Source: Arion vulgaris
Lineage: Eukaryota; Mollusca; Gastropoda; Stylommatophora; Arionidae
DNA: 64,000 bases
NCBI GenBank assembly: GCA_020796225.1
Contig: CM036774.1
Coordinates: 24,086,964 to 24,150,963 of the forward strand
Direction: 5' to 3'
A program made the translations under genes and the position numbers. Below the pieces are notes generated by a model. The model did not search any database. It worked only from the letters and a program-made list of their open reading frames with translations, and was not told the origin of the DNA. Positions 1 through 8,753 of the stretch are shown here, in pieces (the first letter of the stretch is position 1; each line of letters begins with the position of its first letter).

Positions 1-14
1 TTACTTCATCACAG
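1..14 (-). ncRNA. SNORD31: U31-like C/D snoRNA, copy cut by the window edge
   Basis: Only the 5-prime end is present: box C GTGATGA (complement of 6-12) and the following AGTAA, identical to the other copies. The guide and box D lie outside the window. Confidence 0.6.
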
Positions 15-320
15 GTAAGTAGTTTGGTATCGGATGATATATGAAGTTAAGACATTTTGTAGTCAATTCTCTTCATGTATAAGATCTACTAGTGTTTATT
101 ACATGGTGAGGAGAATCACATTTCCAGGCAAGAAAATAATCGCAGTAATTTGTTTGGAATTCACTTAGAAGAGAAAGCTAAACACATTATTATTTCAATG
201 TCAATATAACTGTGGCCTGACTGCTGAACACAAAGGAGATAGCAAAGAGAACAGAACACATAGGTGCTCATCGATTTCCGGTGGATATTATAAGGTATAA
301 TAACAAAATATAACTGCAAC

Positions 321-382
321 TCAGAAGTGAAACCAATCAGTCATGAGAATATCAGACTGGGGCGGTATATTTACTTCATCAT
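321..382 (-). ncRNA. SNORD31: U31-like C/D snoRNA
   Basis: 62 nt from box C (ATGATGA, 382-376) to box D (CTGA, 324-321). The guide TACCGCCCCAGT abuts D' CTGA, and a C'-like TGACTGA follows. Terminal-stem pairing outside the boxes is weak here. Confidence 0.82.
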
Positions 383-710
383 AGTGACTGATCAGATTGT
401 ATAAATTTTGCAGACATTTACTAGTTAATTCTCTGCCAGTATAAGAGCTACTAATATTTATTATATGGTGGGGAGATTATTAAAGAGAGTACATATGGGG
501 AGAGTACAGAAAGTAAATGATGGGGAGATTAAGGAAAGATGGTACTAATAAGGAGATTGAAGAAAGTTCATATGCTGACAAAAATGAGATACAAGAGAAG
601 CCACATATCCAATTTTCAGGCAATAAAATAACAGCACTACAGGCAGACTCATAGGTACACAGTGACTTTCAGTGGATGTCAAAGTTATAAGAACAAAATA
701 TTACTGCATC

Positions 711-772
711 TCAGAAGTGAAACCAATCAGTCATGAGAATATCAGACTGGGGCGGTATATTTACTTCATCAT
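711..772 (-). ncRNA. SNORD31: U31-like C/D snoRNA (representative copy)
   Basis: C/D box snoRNAs guide 2'-O-methylation of rRNA by the fibrillarin RNP in the nucleolus. On the minus strand this copy reads box C ATGATGA, 20 nt ending in guide TACCGCCCCAGT, D' CTGA, a short variable spacer, C'-like TGACTGA, then box D CTGA. The guide pairs over 12 nt with large-subunit rRNA ACTGGGGCGGTA. By the D+5 rule the target is the second G of GGGG, the site assigned from memory to human U31 (28S G4166) and yeast snR67 (25S G2619). Human U31, as I recall it, carries the same ACCGCCCCAGTCTGAT block and a TGACTGA C' box. ATC and GAT just outside the boxes can form a short terminal stem. Mature ends probably extend about 4-5 nt beyond the given coordinates. 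Confidence 0.88.
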
Positions 773-1224
773 AGATCCCGAGTTTGGTATTAGATGATAT
801 ATAAAGTAAGATTTAGATATTTTGTAGTTAATTCTTTTCAAGTATAAGATATCTAGCTTTTATTACATGGCGGAGAGAAGAAAGAAAGTTCAGCTGGGAA
901 GAATAAAAAAAGTATAGATGGAGAAAGTAAAGAAAGAATATACAAATGTGGAGACAAGAAGAGATAGTACAGTTGAGGACAACAAAGACATAACACACAG
1001 AAGGAGAGATTGAAGAGAACATCTAAGCTACACATCATACTTGCAGGTAATAAAATAATCACAGGTAGATGTCTGGAATTCAAAAGAGCAGTGGAAGATC
1101 AATGCACATAATATTTCAGTATAGCTGAAGCCTGGTTGTCACCAGTGTTTATTTGGCAGACCCATAGGTCCACAGTGACTTTCAGTGGATATCAAAGGTA
1201 TGGCAACAAAATACAAATTACTTC

Positions 1225-1286
1225 TCAGAAGTGAAACCAATCAGTCATGAAAATATCAGACTGGGGCGGTATATTTACTTCATCAT
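1225..1286 (-). ncRNA. SNORD31: U31-like C/D snoRNA
   Basis: 62-nt core with intact box C ATGATGA, guide, D' and D. The only change from consensus is one base in the spacer between D' and C' (TATTTTC). Confidence 0.82.
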
Positions 1287-1365
1287 AGTTTCAGATCAGA
1301 AGATATAACATTTGCAGACATTTTCTAGTTAATTCTGTGACAGTATAAGATCTAACATTTATTAC

Positions 1366-1604
1366 GCCCGAGTGGTTACTGGGTCCCAAATTTGGGGTGT
1401 AAAGAATAGAACCACTGTTAGCTGCCATGTATGTCGTAAGAGGCGACTAAGGATGTTTGGCTGAAATCGGATGCACATGTCCTAAACGTGTAGAAGTCTA
1501 TGCATTTAGGGCTTACCAAACCAGTGTGCAACATATACACGTTCTTGGCAAAGATCACAAAGAGTGATTAAAATTGGTCGTAAAGAACGAACGCAAAGAA
1601 GAAC
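1366..1604 (+). mobile_element. SINE family A inserted in a snoRNA unit
   Basis: A full-length family A element: head GCCCGAGTGGTTAC, middle with AAATCGGATG and AAACGTGTAGAAGTC, and 3-prime end GTCGTAAAGAACGAACGC running into an A/G-rich tail. A direct repeat AACATTTATTAC abuts both ends, a target-site duplication within the snoRNA-unit spacer, so the array predates this insertion. Confidence 0.85.
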
Positions 1605-1842
1605 ATTTATTACATGGTGGGAGAATAAAGAGAGTACAGATGGAGAAAGTAAAGTAAGAAAATGACGGGTGAGATTTAAGAGAGAGCACTGATAAGGAGA
1701 TTGAAGAAAGTACAGGTGGTGATAAAAAAAAAAGAAAGACGGAGAAGCTAAACATCACACTTTCAGACAATAAAATAATCGCAGCTGTTATGTTAGGAAT
1801 TCAAAATTCAAGGGAAAATAATGCACATCATCGGCCATAAGA

Positions 1843-2078
1843 TGCCCGGGCCTGCAATGGAAGCAAAGAATAGTACCAATGTGACCTACAAGGCTGTAAG
1901 CTGCGACTGATGTAGAACATAGGAAGCTACCCTAGAAAATAACAAGCATCACGGAAATCAGATGTTCTAGCCTACTTGCAGATGCATAATTGGCATTCCG
2001 CACAATCTCTCTTAGGCTCAGATCGCATCAAATTACAGAAGTGGCTAACAAGTGTATATGGAGTGTTAAGAAGAATAC
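1843..2078 (+). mobile_element. SINE family B, diverged
   Basis: Resembles family B along its length: CCCGGGCCTGCAATGGAAGC, AAAGAATAGTACCA, a GGAAGCTACCCTAG block, AGCCTACTTGCAG and a TATGGAGTGTTAAG end. Together with 1366-1604 it enlarges the gap between snoRNA copies. Confidence 0.65.
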
Positions 2079-2227
2079 ACATTTATTTCAGTGCAACTGT
2101 GGCCTGGTGGCTTTACACGAAGCAGATAACAGTACAGATTTCACAGTACTTAATGCAGACTAATAGGTATAACATAGTTAACTTTCAGTGGATATCAAAG
2201 GTATGGGAACAAAATACAAATTTCATC

Positions 2228-2289
2228 TCAGCAGTGAAACCAATCAGTCATGAAAATATCAGACTGGGGCGGTATATTTACTTCATCAT
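2228..2289 (-). ncRNA. SNORD31: U31-like C/D snoRNA
   Basis: 62-nt core, all boxes and the guide intact. One base differs two positions before box D (ACTGCTGA) and one in the D'-C' spacer. Flanks ATC and GAT can form a short terminal stem. Confidence 0.82.
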
Positions 2290-2663
2290 AGATCACAAGT
2301 TTGGTATTGGATGGTATAAACTTTGTAGACATTTTCTAGCGAATTCTTTTCTTTACAAGCATTCATTATAGAAGGAGAGAGTAAAACAGCATATACATGA
2401 GGAGACTGTATAGATGGAGAGTATAACAAAATGTGGCTGACTGGAAAACAAAAGGGGATCGTCAAAACAAAACAATACATAGTAATTGGTTTCATAGTCA
2501 GAATATAAGATGACTTTTTCAAATTGCAACTGATATTGAGCAACAGTTGGAGACATGTATTTAAGTAGGATGTATTTTTACTTGAGCAAGATATCTAACA
2601 TGCATCCTTGGCGAACTAGGTACACAGTGAGTTGAAGAGGGTATGGGAGTAAAATACAAAGTC

Positions 2664-2725
2664 TCAGAAGTGAAACCAATCAGTCACGATTTTATCAGAC
2701 TGGGGCGGTATATTTACTTCATCAT
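2664..2725 (-). ncRNA. SNORD31: U31-like C/D snoRNA
   Basis: 62-nt core with intact boxes C, D', D and guide. The D'-C' spacer is changed at several bases, leaving the C'-like box as GTGACTGA. Changes are again confined to the non-guide spacer. Confidence 0.8.
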
Positions 2726-3039
2726 AGTTTCTGATCAGATCGTATAAATTTTGCAGACATTTTCTAGTGAATTCTCTTCAAGTATAAGATCTACTAACAC
2801 TTATTACATGATGGGAGATTAAAAAGAGTATTATTGATGGGGAGATTGAAGAAAGTACAGATGCTGACAAAAATAAGAGATACAATAGAGATGGATAGAG
2901 AAACTACACTTCAAATTTTCAGGTAAAAAAATAGCCACAGGTGTTTTGGCGGGAATTCAAAATCGTAGTAAAACCAATAAACATTATTTCAGTGTAACTG
3001 TGGTCTGGCTACTCAACACTAAAGAGATAACTCTGCGAC

Positions 3040-3100
3040 TCAGAAGTGAAACCAATCAGTCATGAGAATATCAGACTGAGCGGTATATTTACTTCATCAT
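3040..3100 (-). pseudogene. U31-like snoRNA copy with damaged guide
   Basis: 61 nt. Boxes C and D are intact, but the guide reads ATACCGCTCAGT instead of TACCGCCCCAGT: one base lost and one changed, directly where the methylation-site pairing should form. Probably non-functional for U31 targeting. Confidence 0.7.
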
Positions 3101-3295
3101 AGATATGAGTTTGGTATTAGAAGATCTTAACATTATAGGTAGACACTTTGTAGCCAATTCATTTCAATAATACAAGCTACTCATATTTATTACATGGTGG
3201 GCAGACTGCAGAAAGTATAGAGAGAGAGTAAAGGCAGAAAATGATGAGATTTAAGACAGTATAGATAATTCCATATTATAGTATAGTAAAGATAT

Positions 3296-3662
3296 AGAAA
3301 GCAAGTTGAATGCATTTGAAAATAGATGTCTCGAAAAATAATGAATATAAAATGGAATGAATTCAGGAGAAGTGATGAAATCAGGGACATGTCTGGTCAA
3401 CCACTAGTGACAACTGTTATAAGAAAGAGAAGATGGAGATATGTTGGGCACACCTTGAGGAGAAATGATCAACGAATATCAAAGCAGGCATTGAAGTGGG
3501 ATGCAAAGGGTTAAAGAAAGAGAGGTCGTCCTAAGGAGACCCTGAAACGAACTTTGCTGAGAGAGGCAAGAGGTATTGGTCTCAGTTCCATTGATGAGAT
3601 TGAGCGAGTTGCGCAGGATAGAGAAGTTACTTGCAGGCCCTATGTACATTAACGGTGCAGAG
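3296..3662 (+). mobile_element. LINE 3-prime fragment
   Basis: Frame-interrupted reading gives [28 protein letters not shown] and then ERGRPKETLKRTL-like residues, the C-terminus downstream of the reverse transcriptase in many animal non-LTR elements. A stop sits at about 3512. It accounts for the wide gap between snoRNA copies at 3040 and 3943. Related fragments occur at 18665, 27841 and 43565. Confidence 0.7.
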
Positions 3663-3942
3663 GATTATTATTATTATAGATAAGGACATATTTTTTTTAA
3701 GTACAGGAGACAGAAAAGAGATAACATACTGATGCTAAAACTTGAGTTACACATCATACTTTCAAGTAATAAAATAACTAGTTTGTTGAGAATGTAAAAT
3801 GAAAGAGAAGAGACAGAGAACACTGTACACACTTCAGTCTGTTTGTCATAACGCAAAGAAAATATAAATTGAACACAGTGAACCCATAGGTACGGTGATT
3901 TTTACTTGATGTTAAATTAGGTAAATAACATATAACTGCATC

Positions 3943-4004
3943 TCAGAAGTGAAACCAATCAGTCATGAGAATATCAGACTGGGGCGGTATATTTACTTCA
4001 TCAT
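3943..4004 (-). ncRNA. SNORD31: U31-like C/D snoRNA
   Basis: 62-nt core identical to the array consensus, with box C ATGATGA, guide TACCGCCCCAGT, D' CTGA, C'-like TGACTGA and D CTGA. Confidence 0.83.
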
Positions 4005-4340
4005 AGTGTCTAATCAGATGATATAAAGTTTGCTGACATTTTGTAGTTAATTCTCTGCCAGTAGATGACCTAGTAACATTTTTACATGGTGGGGTGAATA
4101 AAACGTGTACAGATGGTGAGAGTAAAACGTGTACAGATGGTGAGAGCATAAAAAAAAGAAAATGATAGGTTTAACAGAGATAGTACTGATAAGGAGATTG
4201 AAGAATGAACAGATGCTGACAAAATAGAGACAATGGAAAAACTACACATCATACTTTCAGGTAATAAAATAGCCACAGATGTTTTGTTAGGAATTCAAAA
4301 TTGAAAAGAGAGCAATTCACAATTATTATTTCAGTGTGAC

Positions 4341-4403
4341 TCAGAAGTGAAACCAATCAGTCATGAGAATATCAGACTGGGGCGGTATATTATACTTCAT
4401 CAT
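4341..4403 (-). ncRNA. SNORD31: U31-like C/D snoRNA, 63-nt variant
   Basis: All boxes and guide intact. One extra base lies between box C and the guide (AGTATAATATACC), which breaks the chance reading frame through the core but not the snoRNA architecture. Confidence 0.82.
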
Positions 4404-4810
4404 AGATCCCGAGTTTGGTATTAGCTGATACATAAAGTACGTTTTAGATATTTTGTACTTAATTCTCTTTAAGTACAAGATCTACTAGTATTTATTACAT
4501 GGTGGGGGAGAATAACGAAAGTACTGCTAGGAAGAATAAAGAAGTATAAATGATTTTAAAAAAAGAGGTAACATACAGATGAAAAGGTTCAAGATAATAG
4601 CTACACATCCCACTTTTAACCAACAAAATAACCACAAGATTTTGTCTGGAATTCAAAATTGAAAAATGAACATACTATTTCAACATTACTAATTGTAGCC
4701 TGGTTGTTATAACAGAAAGCAGACAGCCAAGATAGAAAATGATTGAAAACGACAGAACAGATTTCACAGCACTTCACGCAGACCTATGGGAACAAAATAC
4801 AAATGGTTTC

Positions 4811-4873
4811 TCAGAAGTGAAACCAATCAGTCATGAGAATATCAGACTGGGGCGGTATATTATACTTCATCAC
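4811..4873 (-). ncRNA. SNORD31: U31-like C/D snoRNA, 63-nt variant
   Basis: Box C is GTGATGA, the other form allowed by the RTGATGA consensus. Guide, D' and D are intact, with one extra base between box C and the guide. Confidence 0.82.
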
Positions 4874-4950
4874 AGATCAGTAGTTTTGTATTAAATATGA
4901 AGTTTTAAACATTTCTTAGTTATTTTTATTTACAAGATCTCGTAACGTTT

Positions 4951-5201
4951 ATCACCCGTGTGGTGCCGGGTCCACAAGGGAAGCAAAGAATAGTATCACT
5001 GCAACCTACAATGCATGTTGTAAGAGGCTACTAATGTAAGACATATGGATGCTACCCTAGTAAATAAAAAGCAGCGCAAAAATCGGATGTGCTGGCCTAC
5101 TTGCAGGCGCATAACTGGCACAACATACAATCGCTTTGGACTCGAATCACATACAAATCACACAGAGAGTTGACAAGTGGTCGATATTTAGCTTTCGTAG
5201 C
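4951..5201 (+). mobile_element. SINE family B inserted in a snoRNA unit
   Basis: Family B head CCGTGTGGTGCCGGGTCC, GCAAAGAATAGTA, GATGCTACCCTAGTAAAT and a body ending near GTGGTCGATATT. CGTTTAT(T/C)AC is repeated on both sides as a probable target-site duplication. Confidence 0.8.
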
Positions 5202-5465
5202 AGAAGTAGCGTTTATTACATGATGGAGACAGTAAAGAGAGAAGTATAGATGTCGAAAGTAAAGAAGGAAAATACAAATGCTTGAGATTGAAGAGAGATA
5301 GTACAGATGAAAGGGAAATTAAATACGCATATTTCAGAATAACAGTAGCCTGGTTGTCATAACAAAACAAAAACAGATAGCAATTGATTGAGAACAGCAC
5401 AAAATGTAGACCTATAGGTACAGTGACTTTCAGTAGATGTCAATATATTGAACAAAAAACTCTTC

Positions 5466-5528
5466 TCAGTAGTGAAACCAATCAGTCATGAGAATATCAG
5501 ACTGGGGCGGTATATTATTCTTCATCAT
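5466..5528 (-). ncRNA. SNORD31: U31-like C/D snoRNA, 63-nt variant
   Basis: Boxes and guide intact. The box C-to-guide stretch is AGAATAATATACC, and the base two before box D differs (ACTACTGA). Confidence 0.8.
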
Positions 5529-5866
5529 AGATCTGGGTTTGCCATCAGGTTACATAAACTAGTTGACATTTTATAGTAAATTTTTTTCATTATCTAACAT
5601 TCATCATAAAAATTGGAGATTATAGGAAGCACTGATACGGGAGATTGAAAGCAGGCATGGGGAGATTAAAGAAGAATCAGATGGTGATTAAAGAGAAAGC
5701 ACAAATGGTGAGCATATATTTCTAGCCCTCAAACAACATCGGTGTGCTTGATAGTTAAGATAAAGATTGAAAAGAACAACACATTTAGCAACACTTCAGG
5801 CAGATGCATCGGTACACAGTGACTTTCAGTGGATGTCAAGTTATAGGAACAAGATATAACTACGTC

Positions 5867-5928
5867 TCAGAAGTGAAACCAATCAGTCATGAGAATATCA
5901 GACTGGGGCGGTATATTTACTTCATCAT
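5867..5928 (-). ncRNA. SNORD31: U31-like C/D snoRNA
   Basis: 62-nt core identical to the array consensus. The next 3-prime base G and 5-prime ATCT allow a short terminal stem. Confidence 0.83.
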
Positions 5929-6324
5929 AGATCTAGAGTTTGTTTGGTATTAGATGATATGAAGTTTGGAGAGATTTTCTAGTTAAATATTCTTTATGTA
6001 TAAGATATACTAACGTTTATTACATGGTGGGGACAGTAAAGAGAAATAAAATACAAACGCTGAGATTGAAGTGAGATAGTACAGATGAAAGGGAAATTAA
6101 AAATGCATATTTCAGAATAACAGTAGCCTGGTTCTCATAACAAAACAAAAAACAGATTGCAATTGATTGAGAATAGAACAATTTCACAGCACAAAATGTA
6201 GACCTATAGGTACAGTGACTTTTCGGAGATGTCAATATATTGAATTAAAAAATTCTCAACGATTTCACACATAGGTACACAGTGACCGTCACTTGATGTC
6301 TAAGGTATGGGAACAACAAAATTC

Positions 6325-6385
6325 TCAGTAGTGAAACCAATCAGTCATGAGAATATCAGACTGAGGCGTATATTTACTTCATCAT
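6325..6385 (-). pseudogene. U31-like snoRNA copy with damaged guide
   Basis: 61 nt. Boxes C and D intact, but the guide reads TACGCCTCAGT: one C lost and one changed. These lesions lie inside the 12-nt rRNA duplex, as in the copy at 3040. Confidence 0.7.
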
Positions 6386-6733
6386 ATATCAGGGTTTACT
6401 TTCAGACGATATAAACCTTTTCCTAACCAATTTTTTCAAGTATACAAACTTACTACATGGTGCTTAAAATAACAAAAGTACACCTGGGAAGATTAAAGAA
6501 GTATAGATGATAAATAAGAGAAAACCACAGGTTTTTGTCAGGAATTCAAAATCAAAGAGATGAATGCACATACTATTTCAGTATAGCTGTAGTCGGGTAG
6601 TTATAACAGAAAACAGACAGACATGGTAACAGTTGATTGAGAACAATAGAAGAGACTGCACAGTACTTTAGGCAGAGTAATAGGTACACAGTGACTTTCA
6701 GTAGATGTCAAAGTTATGGGAACAAATAACTTC

Positions 6734-6796
6734 TCAGAAGTGAAACCAATCAGTCATGATAATATCAGACTGGGGCGGTATATTATACTTCATCAT
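6734..6796 (-). ncRNA. SNORD31: U31-like C/D snoRNA, 63-nt variant
   Basis: Boxes and guide intact, with the extra base before the guide. A single change lies in the D'-C' spacer (TATTATC). Confidence 0.82.
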
Positions 6797-7203
6797 AGAT
6801 CAGTGTTGGATATTAAATAATATAAAATGTGTAGATATTTTCTAATGAATCCTTTTTTAAGTATAAGATATACTAACATTTTATTGCATGGTGGAGAGAA
6901 TAAAGAAAGTAGAGCTAGGAAGATTAAGAAGTATAGATGACAAATGAGATTACAGATGGAAAATAACTACACATCATACTTGCAAGCAATACAATAAATA
7001 CAAATTTTTGTCTTGAATTCAAAATTGAAAAGAGAACAATGAACACACTATTTCAGTATAACTGTAGCCTGGTTGTTATAACATAAAGCAGACTGCCAAG
7101 ATAGCAACTGAATGAGAACAGAATACATTTTACAGCACTTCATGCAGACACATAGGTTTAGTGACTTTCAGTAGATGTCAAAGTTATGGGAACAAATAAC
7201 TTC

Positions 7204-7266
7204 TCAGAAGTGAAACCAATCAGTCATGAGAATATCAGACTGGGGCGGTATATTATACTTCATCAC
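7204..7266 (-). ncRNA. SNORD31: U31-like C/D snoRNA, 63-nt variant
   Basis: Box C GTGATGA, guide and both D boxes intact. Extra base before the guide, consensus elsewhere. Confidence 0.82.
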
Positions 7267-7679
7267 AGATCAGTATTAAATTATTTAGAAAAGTAAGCTT
7301 GTGGACATTTTCTAGTTAATTGTCTTCATGTACAAGATCTACTAATGTTTATTACATGGTGGGGAGAATAAAGAGAGAAGTATAGATAGAGAAAGTAAAG
7401 AAAGAAAAAACAAACGAGACTTAAGAGAGATAGTACAGATGAGGAGGCTGAAAAAAGAAGCTAGGTAGTTTCAGGTAGTACACTAACAACAAGTGTTTGG
7501 TCAGATAACCTAAAATAGAAGTATGAGTGATCAACCAAAATATTTCAGTATAACTGTAGCCTGAAAGTCATAACAGAAAGAGAGCAGCCAAGAAAGAAAT
7601 TGTCGGAGAACAGAAAACGATTTCACACATAGGTACACAGTGATTGTCACTAGATGTCTAAAGTATGGGAACAAAATTC

Positions 7680-7741
7680 TCAGAAGTGAAACCAATCAGT
7701 CATGAGAGTATCAGACTGGGGCGGTATATTTACTTCATCAT
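7680..7741 (-). ncRNA. SNORD31: U31-like C/D snoRNA
   Basis: 62-nt core, boxes and guide intact. A single change lies in the D'-C' spacer (TACTCTC). Confidence 0.82.
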
Positions 7742-8132
7742 AGTTCCAGAGTTTGGTATTAGACGATATAAACTTTTTCCTAACCAATTTTTTCAAGTAT
7801 ACAAACTTACTACATGGTGGTTAAAATAACAAAAGTACACCTGGGAAGATTAAAGAAATATAGATGACAAAAAAGAGATAACATACATCAGGAGAAAAGT
7901 TATACTTTCAAGCAATAAAAAAAAACCCAAATGTTTTTGTCAGGAATTCAAAATTAAAGAGATCAATATACTATTTCAGTATAGCTGTAGTCGGGTTGTT
8001 ACAACAGAAAGCAAACAGACAAGACAGCAGTTGATTGAGAACAACAGAACAGATTTCACAGTACTTTAGGCAGACTAATAGGTACACAGTGACTTACAGT
8101 AGATGTCAATATATTGAATAAAAAAACTCTTC

Positions 8133-8194
8133 TCAGTAGTGAAACCAATCAGTCATGAGAATATCAGACTGGGGCGGTATATTTACTTCATCAC
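8133..8194 (-). ncRNA. SNORD31: U31-like C/D snoRNA, copy nearest exon 11
   Basis: 62 nt, box C GTGATGA, guide and D boxes intact, ACTACTGA at the box D end. It starts about 390 nt after the exon 11 donor and would be the first array copy transcribed. Confidence 0.82.
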
Positions 8195-8581
8195 AGATGA
8201 GGGTTGGCTATTAAATAATATAAAGTTGTGATCAATGAAGCAGACCAAGCATGTTGTTTCAGTCAACTACGAAGGGTCATGAACAGAGCTAGCATAAACC
8301 ACCGACAGAAAAAAAACCACAAAGATGTTTCGACATGTGCTAACAGTAATAAGTTCATCTGCAGAGGCAGTTGCTCTATTCAAGACCAAATGCAGAGGTA
8401 GTTCTATACAAGAAAGGCAGCTGTGTTTCCATATGAAAGAAGATCAACTTCAGAGTATGTTTCCCAAAAAGTATTGGCACCCCTAATGAAGTGCTAAACA
8501 CTGCACTACTATTCTATCCGCTTTCACAGTATAAGTTTAAAGAACCAAATAACATAAGCACAGTCTAGTAACAAATCTTAC
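8195..8581 (-). other. Intron between exon 11 and the snoRNA array
   Basis: About 390 bp of non-repetitive intron. No coding exon, box C/D core or mobile element was recognised here. Confidence 0.5.
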
Positions 8582-8753
8582 CAAATGCCATAACAGCAGC
8601 GTCTCTGTATCGCCAGTCTTCATTCTGAATGTTGTCTCTAACAAATGGCAGGACATGAGGTACAACATCATCCTCACAGCATGTTGCCATCAGCATGAGG
8701 CAGACACCAGCAGCTTTACATGGGTTCCACTCATCATCATCATCATGCTCCTC
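8582..8753 (-). CDS. KPNB1: Importin-beta exon 11 (acidic loop), last exon in the window
   Basis: 172 nt, starts phase 0, ends one base into a codon, acceptor TTCTAG, donor GTAAGA. It encodes the acidic loop [16 protein letters not shown], then [20 protein letters not shown] and [12 protein letters not shown]. The strong donor implies that everything to its left is intron until an exon outside the window, which places the snoRNA array inside this transcription unit. Confidence 0.97.

Larger units (their letters stand above)
1..8194 (-). repeat. Tandem array of U31-type C/D snoRNA units
   Basis: Seventeen copies (one cut by the window edge) of a 61-63 nt core recur in one orientation, usually every 380-480 bp. 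Three wider gaps are explained wholly or partly by SINE or LINE insertions. Inter-core sequence is recognisably homologous but drifted, with blocks such as GTATAAGATCTACTAA and CACAGTGACTTTCAGT. The core is close to invariant. That pattern fits duplication of a whole unit followed by selection or homogenisation of the snoRNA only. The array lies on the sense strand of importin-beta, downstream of exon 11. Confidence 0.9.

Noticed and set aside
3943..4149. Conserved small peptide YDEVNIPPQSDILMTDW read through the core on the minus strand
   Set aside because: Several copies carry one extra or missing base in the core, which changes the frame, while the RNA boxes remain intact. Constraint is on RNA, not peptide.
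1..8194. CRISPR-like array (constant repeat of about 62 nt with spacers)
   Set aside because: Spacers are 300-400 bp and homologous to each other, the genome is eukaryotic, and the core has C/D snoRNA boxes and an rRNA guide.
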